A stretch of 64,000 nucleotides of DNA, taken from contig NZ_RBIQ01000007.1 in NCBI RefSeq assembly GCF_003634105.1, forward strand, positions 1,550,001 through 1,614,000. Direction: 5' to 3'. The position numbers were made by a program, and so were the translations under genes. The notes under the pieces were generated by a model. The model was not told the DNA's origin, ran no database searches, and was given only the letters and a program-made list of their open reading frames with translations. Positions 17,141 through 26,526 of this stretch are shown piece by piece. The stretch comes from Maribacter vaceletii. Lineage in GTDB: Bacteria > Bacteroidota > Bacteroidia > Flavobacteriales > Flavobacteriaceae. The number at the start of each line of letters is the position of its first letter. Position 1 is the stretch's first letter.

Positions 17141-17659
17141 ATGAAGAATTATGAACTAAAATTATTTCCTAAGCACACAGGAATTTGGGAAGGAACATAT
17201 AGAAGGATAGGAGCAGATGGAATTCTTATAGATCAATGGAAAAGTAGACTAACAATTAGATTTTTACCAGATGGAAGATACCATCAAGTTAATCAATATT
17301 TCTGGGAAGATGGATTTGAAGAATGTTTAGACTTTGGAATAAATAGTTTTAATGATAAAGGAGAGCTAATTTTTGAAAATCCAAGATTATCAGGAAAAGC
17401 ATGGGAAACAGGTAGGAGTGTGGTTCTTATATGGGACTATAAACACAGACCAGGAATGACTCTTTTTGAACAAATAGATTTAATAGGTAATGACGATCAT
17501 AGAATAAGAGTTTGGAAATGGTCTGAAAAAGACACCTTCAATGGAGTAACCATGATTGAAGAGCGTAAAGTTGCTACAGAAGAAGAAATAGACCCTCAAT
17601 TCTGGGTAGACCTTCCTAACAAAAGAACAAACGGACAAGCTTCAAGATCTGATAGTTAA
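17141..17659 (+). CDS. Lipocalin-like protein (DUF3598/CpcS-type fold suspected)
   Basis: A 172-residue soluble protein without signal. HTGIWEGTYRRIGADGILID followed by RLTIRFLPDGRYHQVNQYFWEDG gives the GxW strand start and amphipathic strands of a lipocalin-type barrel. It resembles DUF3598 proteins, which are related to CpcS bilin lyases. The match is by eye and moderate. It is first in a long plus-strand unit and precedes the LeuC-like gene by 39 bp. If right, it would be a cytosolic pigment or ligand carrier, complementing the exported CpcT-like proteins. Confidence 0.6.
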   Translation: MKNYELKLFPKHTGIWEGTYRRIGADGILIDQWKSRLTIRFLPDGRYHQVNQYFWEDGFEECLDFGINSFNDKGELIFENPRLSGKAWETGRSVVLIWDYKHRPGMTLFEQIDLIGNDDHRIRVWKWSEKDTFNGVTMIEERKVATEEEIDPQFWVDLPNKRTNGQASRSDS

Positions 17660-17698
17660 TATTTAACATCAGCTAATAAAATTTAAAATACTCATAAT

Positions 17699-18967
17699 AT
17701 GGGAATGACCATTACTGAAAAAATTATGGCCCGCAATAGCGGAAGAGACCATGTAGTGCCTGGGGAATTAGTGTGGACAGATGTGCATACAGTAATGACA
17801 ATGGATTACCTTGGTAAAACTTGTTTTGATAAATTTAGATCACTTGGTAAAACTGAAGTGTTTAATAAAGATAGGGTAATATGCGTGTCGGATCACTTGG
17901 TTCCTCCCCCAAACCAAAAATTTGCCACTATGTTAAATGAGTGGCGAGAAGTTGTAAAGCAACATGATATTACTAATTTTTATGATTTAGGAAGACAAGG
18001 AATTGCACACCAAATTATGGTAGAGCAAGGCCATGTACTCCCTGGAACTATAAGTATTGGGACAGATTCTCATGCGAATACATATGGTGCCGTAGGTGCA
18101 GTTGGTAATGCAATAGGAGTAACGGATGCTGCTGTGGCTATGGCTACAGGAAAAGCATGGTTTAGAATCCCAAAAACAGTAAAGTTTCATGTTACAGGAA
18201 AGTGGCAACCGTGGGTAATGGCAAAAGATTTAAGTCTTCATATTATGGGGATGATGAATTGGAATGGACATCTATTGTATAAATCTATAGAGTTTACAGG
18301 ACCAGCAATTGAAAGTTTAAGCATGGCAGGTAGAATGACGCTATGTAATATGACGGTTGATTTAGGTGCAAAAAATGGAATTATAGCTCCAGATGCAATA
18401 ACTCAAAGATATTTAAAAGATAGAGCTATTGGAGATTGGGATATGATTGCTAGTGATGAGGATGCAGAATACGATCAAGTATATACTATCGATATTTCCG
18501 ATTTAGGACCAACAGTTGCTATGCCAGGAAAGTTAGATGATACAGTGCCTGTAGAGAAACTTATTGGAACTAAGTTTAATAAGGCATTTGTAGGTACATG
18601 CACCAATGGTAGGTTAGAAGATATTGCAACAATCGCAAAAATCTTGAGAGGGAAACAAGTACATAGAGATGTAAATATGATTTTAGTACCAGCTAGTCAA
18701 ACCGTTTATTTACAAGCATTACGAGAAGGATATATAGAGACTTTAATAGAAGCAGGAGTAGCCGTAGATACTCCAAGTTGTGCGGCATGCGCAGGAATAC
18801 ATACGGGTGTTGCTGGTGATGGTGATATAGTTCTTAGTGCAGGAAATAGAAACATGACAGGGCGTATGGGAAGTAAAAAAGCAGAAATTTATTTAACATC
18901 GCCAAGTGTGGTTGCAGCATCTGCTTTAACAGCAGTAGTTACAGACCCAAGAACTCTTAGTGTATAA
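17699..18967 (+). CDS. LeuC-type hydro-lyase large subunit (aconitase family)
   Basis: A 422-residue [4Fe-4S] dehydratase subunit of the 3-isopropylmalate dehydratase/homoaconitase type. The cluster ligands are present as C301 (GTCTNGR), C361 and C364 (SCAACAG). DSHANTYGAVGAVGNAIG is the substrate-loop region. The small subunit is at 20334, separated from it by an FAD enzyme gene. Relatives hydrate substituted maleates, for example dimethylmaleate hydratase of nicotinate breakdown. There are no other leucine-biosynthesis genes here, so a catabolic maleate or citraconate-like substrate is more likely than leucine synthesis. Confidence 0.9.
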   Translation: MGMTITEKIMARNSGRDHVVPGELVWTDVHTVMTMDYLGKTCFDKFRSLGKTEVFNKDRVICVSDHLVPPPNQKFATMLNEWREVVKQHDITNFYDLGRQGIAHQIMVEQGHVLPGTISIGTDSHANTYGAVGAVGNAIGVTDAAVAMATGKAWFRIPKTVKFHVTGKWQPWVMAKDLSLHIMGMMNWNGHLLYKSIEFTGPAIESLSMAGRMTLCNMTVDLGAKNGIIAPDAITQRYLKDRAIGDWDMIASDEDAEYDQVYTIDISDLGPTVAMPGKLDDTVPVEKLIGTKFNKAFVGTCTNGRLEDIATIAKILRGKQVHRDVNMILVPASQTVYLQALREGYIETLIEAGVAVDTPSCAACAGIHTGVAGDGDIVLSAGNRNMTGRMGSKKAEIYLTSPSVVAASALTAVVTDPRTLSV

Positions 18968-18978
18968 ATAAAAGATAT

Positions 18979-20322
18979 ATGAAAAGAAGGTCCTTTATAC
19001 AAAAAACAGGAATAGTTGGTTTGGGTTTAGCTATAACCCCTTTAGCATGTACTAATGCTTTAGATACCGAAATTCTTATTTTGGGTGGAGGTTTATCTGG
19101 TCTTTATTTAGCATACTTACTAGAAAAAGAAGGAAGAGATTATATATTATTAGAAGGCAGTAATAGAATTGGCGGAAGAATGTTTACGCGCAAGGATATG
19201 GATAGAGATGTGGGTGGAAAAGGTGTGGGAGATGGTTATGCAGAAGTTATGTCTCTTATAGAGGAACTTAATACAGAAATGATAGATATAACGGATTATA
19301 TGAATTCGCCTACGGCAATTTATAAAGACGGTGTATTGCATAATACTTGGGACAGTAAAGAGCCAAACCCAAGAATGCTACAATATATAGCATTTGGAAA
19401 AGAAAAAAAACTAGACGCTTTAGATGAATGGTATAAAAGACCAGAGTTAGATGAAGTTTATAGTAAAGTTTTAAAACGTAATGGTTTATCTGAAACAGAA
19501 ATAGACTTAGTAAATATATCTGCTAACTACAATGATGTGAGAGAAACTTCAGTAATGAATGCGTACCATAGTAGCGCATTTATAAAGTATAACACTTCTA
19601 AGAGAGTTCTTAATTTTAAAGGAGGAACAGCTCCGTTTATAGAATCTATAGTAAAAACACTTAAAAAACCTGTTTTAAAGAACAAAATGGTTACCTCTAT
19701 TGATGATTCAGGAGACAGTGTTTTGGTTACTTGCAGTGATGGTACAAATTATAAAAGTAAAAAAGTAGTTTCTACAATGCCATTTTCTACATTGAGAGAT
19801 GTAAAAATGAATGTTAGTTTTAATAGCAACCAAGAAAAGGCTATTCAGAATTTAAACTACACCAAAATAACACAAATTCATTTAACACATAGTGCACCTT
19901 ATTGGGAAGAGGATGGTAGTCCTGCAGCTATGTGGACAGATACTCCTCTAGAACGTGTTATGAATTTAAGTTCTCATAAAGATGAAAAACAAATAGCTTG
20001 TTGGGTTAATGGAAAAGGAACCAATTTTTTTGATACTATGTCAGAGAAAGAAGTTGCAGCGTATACCATTAAAAAAATGAATGAGATTCGTCCAGCATCA
20101 ATAGGAAAAATAGAATATTTAGGAATGCAAAATTGGGGGAAATATAAATATAACAAAGGAGCATATGCAGAGTTTGGTGTAGGGCAAGCTTCTTGGTTTG
20201 AAGATATGATAAAACCCGCAAGCAATTTACATTTTGCAGGAGAACATACAGCCCATATGTCTAGAGGTATGGAAGCGGCAGCGGAATCTGCCAAAAGAGT
20301 ATTTTTTGAATTAATAAATTAA
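18979..20322 (+). CDS. Exported FAD-dependent amine-oxidase-family enzyme
   Basis: A 447-residue flavoprotein with a twin-arginine signal (MKRRSFIQKTGIVGLG) and a possible lipobox (PLAC). Residues about 30-60 hold the FAD dinucleotide motif ILGGGLSGLYLAYLLE. The C-terminus has the second FAD-binding segment (HFAGEHTAHMSRGMEAAAES). The family includes monoamine oxidases and L-amino-acid oxidases as well as protoporphyrinogen oxidase and phytoene desaturase relatives. Two paralogues lie at 45926 and 49395. It is inserted between the two subunits of the LeuCD-like hydratase. Tat export suggests it acts folded, with cofactor, in the periplasm. Confidence 0.88.
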   Translation: MKRRSFIQKTGIVGLGLAITPLACTNALDTEILILGGGLSGLYLAYLLEKEGRDYILLEGSNRIGGRMFTRKDMDRDVGGKGVGDGYAEVMSLIEELNTEMIDITDYMNSPTAIYKDGVLHNTWDSKEPNPRMLQYIAFGKEKKLDALDEWYKRPELDEVYSKVLKRNGLSETEIDLVNISANYNDVRETSVMNAYHSSAFIKYNTSKRVLNFKGGTAPFIESIVKTLKKPVLKNKMVTSIDDSGDSVLVTCSDGTNYKSKKVVSTMPFSTLRDVKMNVSFNSNQEKAIQNLNYTKITQIHLTHSAPYWEEDGSPAAMWTDTPLERVMNLSSHKDEKQIACWVNGKGTNFFDTMSEKEVAAYTIKKMNEIRPASIGKIEYLGMQNWGKYKYNKGAYAEFGVGQASWFEDMIKPASNLHFAGEHTAHMSRGMEAAAESAKRVFFELIN

Positions 20323-20333
20323 AATAAAAAACA

Positions 20334-20858
20334 ATGATAAAAGGAAAATGTTGGGTAGCGGACGATTATGTAATGGCCTACGATATTATCATTCAAGAAT
20401 ATTGGACATCTGCAATAGACCCTGAGGAAAATAGTAAGTGGGTAATGGCAGGGGTAAAAGAAGAGTTTAATAAAGAAAATGCCTTTAAAGATCAAGGGTT
20501 TACTTTTATTGTAGCTGCTCATAATTTTGCAGGAGGAGGTAAATCTATAGAGCACGTAATTACTGGTCTTATGGGGTCAGGAATACAAGCAGTATTCGCT
20601 ACAAGTTTTGCAAGGTTGCAGTTTCGTAATGCTATAAATTACGGACTACCATTTGTTACTTGTGATGATATTGATAAAGGATGTGAAACAGGAGATGAGT
20701 TAGAGTATAACCCAGAGACAGGTATTATTAACAATATTACTAAAGGCACCTCTTTCCAATCTGTACCTGCTGCTCCTTTCGTAGCGGAGGTAGGTGCGGC
20801 TGGCGGACTAATGAATTACGTTCGTGAAAAAATTGCAAAAGGAGAACCAATAGAATAG
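20334..20858 (+). CDS. LeuD-type hydro-lyase small subunit
   Basis: A 174-residue partner of the LeuC-like subunit at 17699. It has the swivelling-domain features of LeuD/aconitase C-terminal domains: DDYVMAYDIIIQEYW at the start, an AHNFAGGGKSIEHVITGLMGSG substrate loop (usually FGCGSSRE-like, here altered), and a NYGLPFVTC segment. The altered loop, where the usual GSSRE reads GGKSIEH, suggests a substrate different from isopropylmalate. The aldolase gene follows 4 bp later. Confidence 0.85.
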   Translation: MIKGKCWVADDYVMAYDIIIQEYWTSAIDPEENSKWVMAGVKEEFNKENAFKDQGFTFIVAAHNFAGGGKSIEHVITGLMGSGIQAVFATSFARLQFRNAINYGLPFVTCDDIDKGCETGDELEYNPETGIINNITKGTSFQSVPAAPFVAEVGAAGGLMNYVREKIAKGEPIE

Positions 20859-20862
20859 TGGT

Positions 20863-21624
20863 ATGAAAGAGAATAAACTAAAAAAGAGAATTGAAGAAAA
20901 TAAAGTAGGTTTTGGAGTTATTTCGCCTACAATAGATCCTACTATATGTGAGTATATTGGTTTACTAGGAATGGACTTTTATATGATAGATGGGGAGCAT
21001 GGAGCAATAACGGCTTCAGATATTACCAATATGGTACGTGCCTGTGAACTTAGAGATACAACACCTTTAGCAAGAATAAGAAGTGTAGATACAAAGCTTA
21101 TTTTACAGTATATGGATGCAGGTGTAATGGGAGTCATGATGCCAACTATTGATAATGTAGATGATGTAAAAAAATTGGTAGAGGCTGTAAAATATCCGCC
21201 AATAGGAAAAAGAGGGTTAGGTCCTGTAAGAGCTGCAGATTATATGCAAGGCCCTATGAGTCAAGCAGAGTATGTAAAGTTCGCTAATAAACAAACTTTA
21301 GTATTGCCACAAATAGAAACTATGGAATGTGTAAAGAACCTTCCTGAGTTATGTAAGATTGATGGTGTAGATGGTTTTATTATTGGTCCAAGAGATTTGG
21401 CAATGTCTATGGGGTATTATGATGGGCCAGGGCATGACGAAGTTAAAAAAGTACTAGATAAAATATTTGCTACCATTTTAGAATCTGGTAAATGGTTTGG
21501 TACAGTAGCCGGTAATGCAGCACAAGCAGAAGGATTAATAGAAAAAGGAGCTTCTTTTATAATGAACTCTGTTCAAGGATTTATAAAAGTTTCTGGAAAT
21601 GCTTTCTTAGAAGCAAGAAAATAA
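20863..21624 (+). CDS. HpcH/HpaI-family aldolase
   Basis: A 253-residue class II aldolase of the 4-hydroxy-2-oxoheptanedioate aldolase type, which splits 4-hydroxy-2-oxoacids into pyruvate (or oxaloacetate) and an aldehyde. Signature residues are visible: H46 in DGEHG, the RIRS arginine, the metal ligand Glu in QIETMECV and Asp in IGPRDLAMSMG. It lies 4 bp after the LeuD-like gene, which suggests it cleaves the hydrated product or a derivative. The released pyruvate or 2-oxobutanoate could feed the AceE/E2 complex. That link is inferred. Confidence 0.9.
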   Translation: MKENKLKKRIEENKVGFGVISPTIDPTICEYIGLLGMDFYMIDGEHGAITASDITNMVRACELRDTTPLARIRSVDTKLILQYMDAGVMGVMMPTIDNVDDVKKLVEAVKYPPIGKRGLGPVRAADYMQGPMSQAEYVKFANKQTLVLPQIETMECVKNLPELCKIDGVDGFIIGPRDLAMSMGYYDGPGHDEVKKVLDKIFATILESGKWFGTVAGNAAQAEGLIEKGASFIMNSVQGFIKVSGNAFLEARK

Positions 21625-21693
21625 TTTGTAGTATAAGTACTACAAGTATATATTCCATGTTATTATAAAGAGTTTAATTTTTAAGTAGAAAAT

Positions 21694-22005
21694 ATGGCAG
21701 CATTAGTAGTTTTATTTAATCTAAAAAATAACGCTTCACAGGAGGCATATGAAAAGTGGGCAATAACTACCGATGTCCCTACCGCTTCAAATATGTCTTC
21801 TGTAGATTCATTTAAAGTATTCAAATTAGGTACTATAATGGGTACTAATAATACATCACCTTTTCAATATTGCGAGGTTTTAGAAATTAATGATATGACA
21901 AAATTAGGAGAAGAGGTAACCTCAGAAACAATGCAAAAAGTAGCAGCAGAATTTCAAGAATTTGCAGATAATCCTACGTTTATTATATCAGAACAAATAG
22001 CTTAA
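21694..22005 (+). CDS. REDY/HapK-like small protein
   Basis: A 103-residue protein with the dimeric alpha+beta barrel pattern (ALVVLFNLKNNASQEAYEKW, then SVDSFKVFKLG, then YCEVLEINDM). It matches my memory of REDY-like protein HapK, named from red-pigment prodigiosin gene clusters; function is not established. It sits between the aldolase and an SDR gene. The association with tripyrrole pigment clusters is of interest next to several bilin-lyase-like genes here. An EthD/monooxygenase-like role is an alternative. Confidence 0.65.
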   Translation: MAALVVLFNLKNNASQEAYEKWAITTDVPTASNMSSVDSFKVFKLGTIMGTNNTSPFQYCEVLEINDMTKLGEEVTSETMQKVAAEFQEFADNPTFIISEQIA

Positions 22006-22008
22006 TAT

Positions 22009-22842
22009 ATGTATAATCTCAAAGGAAAAACAGCAATAATTACAGGCTCAGGAAAAAGTGGAGCTATTGGAGAGGCTATTGCGTATAAACTAGCTTCTGA
22101 AGGTTGTAATATAGTAATTTCAGATATTGGTATAACTAAAGAAGAACAGTTCAGCGCAGAACATATTGGTACCACTAAAGAAATGGATACTATTGTTTCT
22201 GAAATTAAAAAGTTAGGAGTAAATGCAGTGGGTATTTCTTGTGATGTACGTATGGAAAATCAAGTATCGCACCTAATGGAAAAAGCTAAAGAGGCTTTTG
22301 GTAGTGTAGATATTTTGGTTAATAATGCTGGTATTGGTTACATTATGGAACCTTTTACAGAATTTAAAGAAGAAAGTTGGGATGCTGTTTTAGATGTGAA
22401 TCTTAAAGGAGCTTTTTTATGTTCCAAACATGCAGCTTTACAAATGATAGAACAGGGTAATGGCGGTTGTATTATTAATATAGCGAGCCAGGCTGCAAAG
22501 TCAGGCTTTCCATTTGCGGCAGCATATACAGCTTCAAAACATGGAATGATTGGCTTAACACGTTCCAATGCCGTAGAATTAGGAGCGTATAAAATTAGAG
22601 TAAATGCAGTGTGTCCAAATCATATTACTACAGGCTTAGGACATTGGCAAAATAAATTTTTTAGTGATAAAATGGGGTTAGATTATGATAAATATTTACA
22701 ATCTATTGTAGATAAAAACCCTTTAAAAAGAACAGGATTAGTAGAAGATATAGCTAAGGCGGTGGCTTTTTTAGCGTCTGATCAAGCAGATTATATTACT
22801 GGTGAGGCTATGAATGTTACAGGAGGAGAAGAGTACCATTAA
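22009..22842 (+). CDS. Short-chain dehydrogenase/reductase (SDR)
   Basis: A 277-residue classical SDR using NAD(P)H. The Rossmann motif TGSGKSGAIGEAIA is near residue 12, NNAGIGY near residue 105, and the catalytic Ser-Tyr-Lys set is present with YTASKHG near residue 168. The C-terminus ends in the usual NVTGGEEYH. It starts 3 bp after the HapK-like gene. It probably oxidises or reduces a hydroxyl or keto intermediate. Substrate unknown. Confidence 0.92.
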   Translation: MYNLKGKTAIITGSGKSGAIGEAIAYKLASEGCNIVISDIGITKEEQFSAEHIGTTKEMDTIVSEIKKLGVNAVGISCDVRMENQVSHLMEKAKEAFGSVDILVNNAGIGYIMEPFTEFKEESWDAVLDVNLKGAFLCSKHAALQMIEQGNGGCIINIASQAAKSGFPFAAAYTASKHGMIGLTRSNAVELGAYKIRVNAVCPNHITTGLGHWQNKFFSDKMGLDYDKYLQSIVDKNPLKRTGLVEDIAKAVAFLASDQADYITGEAMNVTGGEEYH

Positions 22843-22940
22843 AAAGAGGAATGTATAATGCAGAGGTGATTTTTTAGCTTGCTTACAATTTCTATTGCAA
22901 CAAGTAATACAATTATCAACCTACAATAGAACTTACTACA

Positions 22941-25013
22941 ATGAAATTAGGAATAGATATAGGAGGAACATTTACAGATTTTGTGTTGTTTGAAGATACA
23001 AGTAATCAACTTTATTTTGCAAAAACACTAACAACATACCCAGACCCTACAGTAGGTATTTTTAACGGGATAAAGGAGCTGGAAGCTAAATTTGGTTTTC
23101 CAGTAAAAGAGATAGATGCTATTGTACATGGAACAACCTTGGTTACTAATGCAGTAATAGAACGTAAAGGAGCTAAGACAGCATTTATAACAACCAAAGG
23201 TTTTGAAGATGTTTTAGAAATTGGTCGTGAAATGCGTTATGATATTTACGATATCTTTTTAACCATGCCCAAGCCATTAATTCCAAGAAATTTACGAATG
23301 GGTATTTCTGAAAGGGTAGATACGCATGGAAATATTTTGACAGAATTAGATGAAACTCACTTACAACCATTAGCAAAAGCTTTAAAAGATAATGGTATTG
23401 AGGCAGTAGGCGTTTGTTTATTAAATTCTTTTGCGAATACAAAACATGAGAAAGTACTAGGAGACTTTTTATCTAAAAATGTACCAGACGTTTATTATAG
23501 TCTTTCTTCGGAAATAATGCCAGAAATTAGGGAATATGAACGTAGTTCGGCAACAGCAATGAACGCTTATGTGCAGCCTATTACAGATAAGTATTTAAAA
23601 GATTTTGAAACACAATTACGAGAATCAGGTTTTTCTGGAAACATAAATATTATGATTTCTAGTGGAAAATTAACTACTATAGACGGTGCTCGTAAATCGC
23701 CAATTCACTTATTAGAATCTGGCCCAGCTGGTGGAGCAATGGCAGGGGTTTTTTACGGAACACATTTAGAAGAAGAAAACCTACTTTGTTTTGATATGGG
23801 GGGTACCACAGCAAAAGCCTGTGTAATTTATGAAGGAAAACCAGAAATTACCAACCACTTTGAAGCTGGTAGAGTAAAACGATTTAAAAAAGGGAGTGGA
23901 TTACCTGTGCGTATTCCTGTTATAGATTTAATAGAAATTGGTGCTGGTGGTGGTAGTATAGCTCGTGTAAATAATATAGGTTTATTAACTGTTGGTCCAG
24001 ATAGTGCATCTTCTACTCCAGGTCCTGCATGTTATAATTTAGGAGGAGAAGACCCAACAGTAACAGATGCGGATTTGGTATTAGGGTATTTAAATGCTGA
24101 TTATTTCTTAGGAGGAGATATGCAATTAAGCGTAGATGCAGCAAGAGAAGCAATACGAGTAAAATTAGCAGATCCATTACATATTTCTATAGAAGAAGCT
24201 GCAATGGGTGTACATAAAATTGTGAACGAAAATATGGCTAATGCCGCAAGAGTTCATGTTTTAGAAAAAGGAATGGATCCTCGTCATTTTAATATGATAG
24301 GTTTTGGAGGCGCAGGCCCAGTACATGCTTTTGGAGTAGCAAAGTTGTTAAATACAAAACGCTTAATTATTCCTGTGGGAGCAGGAGTAACATCTGCATT
24401 AGGCTTTTTAGTATCGCCTGTTGCTAGTGAAAAAATTCACAGTTTTATTTCAGAAGTAAAAGAAATAAATTGGGAAGAAGTAAACACTTTCTTGGCAGAT
24501 ATGGAGAAAGATGGATATAACTTTTTAGCACAATCTGGAATAGATAAAAAAGAAGCTACTGTAGAACGCGTTGTTGAAATGCGTTATGCAGGTCAGGGCC
24601 ATGAAATTACAATTGAAATTCCAAAAGGAGAATTAAGTGAAAAATCTATTCCAGAAATAGAGAAACGTTTTGTTAAAGAATACGAGTTTAGATATAACAG
24701 GTCTATAGAAGGGATGTCTTTAGAGATGGTAACTTGGCGTGTAGTAGTGCAAGGGCCAATACCACAAATGAAAGTAAAACAATTTTCTACTACAGCTACA
24801 GATGCAGAAGCATACAAAGGAGTTAGAAAAGTTTATTTTGAAGAAACAGGATATTTAGATTGCCCTGTTTATGATAGGTACGCCCTTAAATCTAACGAAA
24901 AATTTGACGGCCCTGCCATTATAGAGGAAACAGAAAGTACTACAGTAATTGGAGTAAATAGTTCTGTACATGTAGATAAAGACAAAAATATAATTATTGA
25001 TTTACACCATTAA
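22941..25013 (+). CDS. hyuA: Hydantoinase/oxoprolinase subunit A (ATP-dependent)
   Basis: A 690-residue member of the HyuA/5-oxoprolinase/acetone-carboxylase beta family. ATP-binding motifs are visible: GIDIGGTFTDFVLF at the N-terminus, ESGPAGGAMAG near residue 258 and FDMGGTTAKACVI near residue 284, plus GAGGGSIARV near residue 333. The family activates and opens five-membered cyclic amides (hydantoins, 5-oxoproline) or carboxylates ketones. The HyuB partner is at 26527, with an FAD enzyme gene between. Substituted maleimides, succinimides or lactams are plausible substrates here. Confidence 0.92.
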   Translation: MKLGIDIGGTFTDFVLFEDTSNQLYFAKTLTTYPDPTVGIFNGIKELEAKFGFPVKEIDAIVHGTTLVTNAVIERKGAKTAFITTKGFEDVLEIGREMRYDIYDIFLTMPKPLIPRNLRMGISERVDTHGNILTELDETHLQPLAKALKDNGIEAVGVCLLNSFANTKHEKVLGDFLSKNVPDVYYSLSSEIMPEIREYERSSATAMNAYVQPITDKYLKDFETQLRESGFSGNINIMISSGKLTTIDGARKSPIHLLESGPAGGAMAGVFYGTHLEEENLLCFDMGGTTAKACVIYEGKPEITNHFEAGRVKRFKKGSGLPVRIPVIDLIEIGAGGGSIARVNNIGLLTVGPDSASSTPGPACYNLGGEDPTVTDADLVLGYLNADYFLGGDMQLSVDAAREAIRVKLADPLHISIEEAAMGVHKIVNENMANAARVHVLEKGMDPRHFNMIGFGGAGPVHAFGVAKLLNTKRLIIPVGAGVTSALGFLVSPVASEKIHSFISEVKEINWEEVNTFLADMEKDGYNFLAQSGIDKKEATVERVVEMRYAGQGHEITIEIPKGELSEKSIPEIEKRFVKEYEFRYNRSIEGMSLEMVTWRVVVQGPIPQMKVKQFSTTATDAEAYKGVRKVYFEETGYLDCPVYDRYALKSNEKFDGPAIIEETESTTVIGVNSSVHVDKDKNIIIDLHH

Positions 25014-25015
25014 TT

Positions 25016-26443
25016 ATGCAATATGATATTCTAATAGTAGGAGCAGGGACAGCAGGAATGAGCTGTGCTATTACTGCAGCAGAACGAGGGCTTAAAGTTG
25101 GGGTAGTAGAAAAAGCAGATTATGTTGGCGGAGCATTACACTGGTCTGGTGGGCATATGAGTGCTGGAGGTACACATTTGCAAAAAGAAAAAGGTATTGA
25201 AGATTCTCCAGAAAAGCATTTAGAAGATATTTATAGAATTAATAATAAATCGGGAGATTTAGACCTTACAGAAAAAGCTGTTGTAGAAGCACCAAAAACT
25301 ATTCAATGGTTAGATGATTTAGGTATGGAATGGTCACCAGATTGCCCTCGAATAATTTATGGGCATGTAGCTTATGAAACTGCGAGGACTATTTATGGCC
25401 CAGAAAAAGCATTAAGCATATACAAGGTTTTACTGCCTCAATGGGAGAGACATATTGCAAGTGGAGCAATAGAAATTCATTTTAACAATTCTTTTTCAGG
25501 TTTAAGAAAAACGGAGAATAGGTATAATGCTGTTCTTTGTAATTCTGCCGAAGGAGAAAAAACATACACAGCTAATAATATTGTAATTACTACAGGAGGC
25601 TATGGTAGCAACCCTGCTTATTTTAAAGAAAAACATGGAGATATACCCTTAGTTAGTAGTGCGCATCCAAACGCTACTGCAGATGGTCATATAATAGTAG
25701 AAAAACAAGGCGCTAATTTTAGATTAGCAAATTTTCATTTACCTAGCTTGGGTGGTATGGAAGAGGAAGAAGGGAGCGGCCGAGTAGATTTTAATAAAGC
25801 TTGGGCAATGGTATTAACCTCAATTTATCGTCAACCAAGAGATATTTATGTAAATGCATTTGGGAAAAGATTTATTAAAGAAGATGAGGTAAGTCCAGAA
25901 ACAAGAGAACTTACCGTAATGAAACAACCAGATTGGTGTTTTTGGGTAATTTTTGATGAAAATGCTTTAGTTGCAATGGATAATAATGGGAATCATAATC
26001 CTATAGTTATTGGCTGGACGGTAGAGCAAATAAAAGAGGAAGCTCTAAAAAATAGAGCTTTAACTATGGCGGATTCAATAGAAGAATTGGCAGAAAAAAC
26101 TGGCTTACCTGTAGCTAATTTAAAAGAAACTGTTCTAAGTTATAACCAAATGGTTGTAACTAAAGAAGACCCCGATTTTGGAAGAACATATTTAGAAGAT
26201 CCAATTAAAAAAGCTCCTTTTTATGCTTTAAAATTACATGCATCTGTGCTTGTAACTTTTGGAGGAATTAAGGTAAATAATGAATTACAAATAGTAGATA
26301 AACAAAATAATCCAATGGAGGGTTTGTATGCTGCAGGAGAATTTTTAGGTTTAGGAGCAACAAGCGGAAGTTCTTTTTGTAGCGGTATGGCAATTACACC
26401 TGCATTAAGTTTTGGAAGAATTTTAGGAAAAACTTTGGGCTAG
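25016..26443 (+). CDS. FAD-dependent oxidoreductase, fumarate-reductase/ketosteroid-dehydrogenase type
   Basis: A 475-residue flavoprotein starting 2 bp after HyuA. The FAD motif is DILIVGAGTAGMSCAITAAERG at the very N-terminus, so it is cytosolic. The C-terminal GLYAAGEFLGLGATSGSSFCSGMAI segment is the second FAD contact. The family covers fumarate/urocanate reductases and 3-ketosteroid dehydrogenases, which form or remove C=C bonds next to carbonyl groups. Placement between HyuA and HyuB suggests it acts on the same cyclic substrate or on the opened acid. Confidence 0.88.
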   Translation: MQYDILIVGAGTAGMSCAITAAERGLKVGVVEKADYVGGALHWSGGHMSAGGTHLQKEKGIEDSPEKHLEDIYRINNKSGDLDLTEKAVVEAPKTIQWLDDLGMEWSPDCPRIIYGHVAYETARTIYGPEKALSIYKVLLPQWERHIASGAIEIHFNNSFSGLRKTENRYNAVLCNSAEGEKTYTANNIVITTGGYGSNPAYFKEKHGDIPLVSSAHPNATADGHIIVEKQGANFRLANFHLPSLGGMEEEEGSGRVDFNKAWAMVLTSIYRQPRDIYVNAFGKRFIKEDEVSPETRELTVMKQPDWCFWVIFDENALVAMDNNGNHNPIVIGWTVEQIKEEALKNRALTMADSIEELAEKTGLPVANLKETVLSYNQMVVTKEDPDFGRTYLEDPIKKAPFYALKLHASVLVTFGGIKVNNELQIVDKQNNPMEGLYAAGEFLGLGATSGSSFCSGMAITPALSFGRILGKTLG

Positions 26444-26484
26444 TTTTTCAAAGTTTAACATTCAAATTAAGATTAGTAATCAAA

Positions 26485-26509
26485 AATTAGTTAACTTAGT
26501 TAACTAATT
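26485..26509. promoter_or_regulatory. 25-bp perfect palindromic operator before HyuB
   Basis: The left arm AATTAGTTAACT, a central T and the right arm AGTTAACTAATT form a perfect 25-bp palindrome. Its core TTAACTTAGTTAA (26491-26503) has the same TTAA-N5-TTAA form as the tandem operators, but no second unit 16 bp away was found. It ends 17 bp before the HyuB start codon, giving the downstream half of the long unit its own control point. Confidence 0.72.
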
Positions 26510-26526
26510 GTAATACATGTTAATTC

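Noticed and set aside
17699-20858. Leucine biosynthesis assignment for LeuC/LeuD
   Set aside because: No leuA or leuB is near, the small-subunit loop is altered, and the genes lie in a catabolic context.
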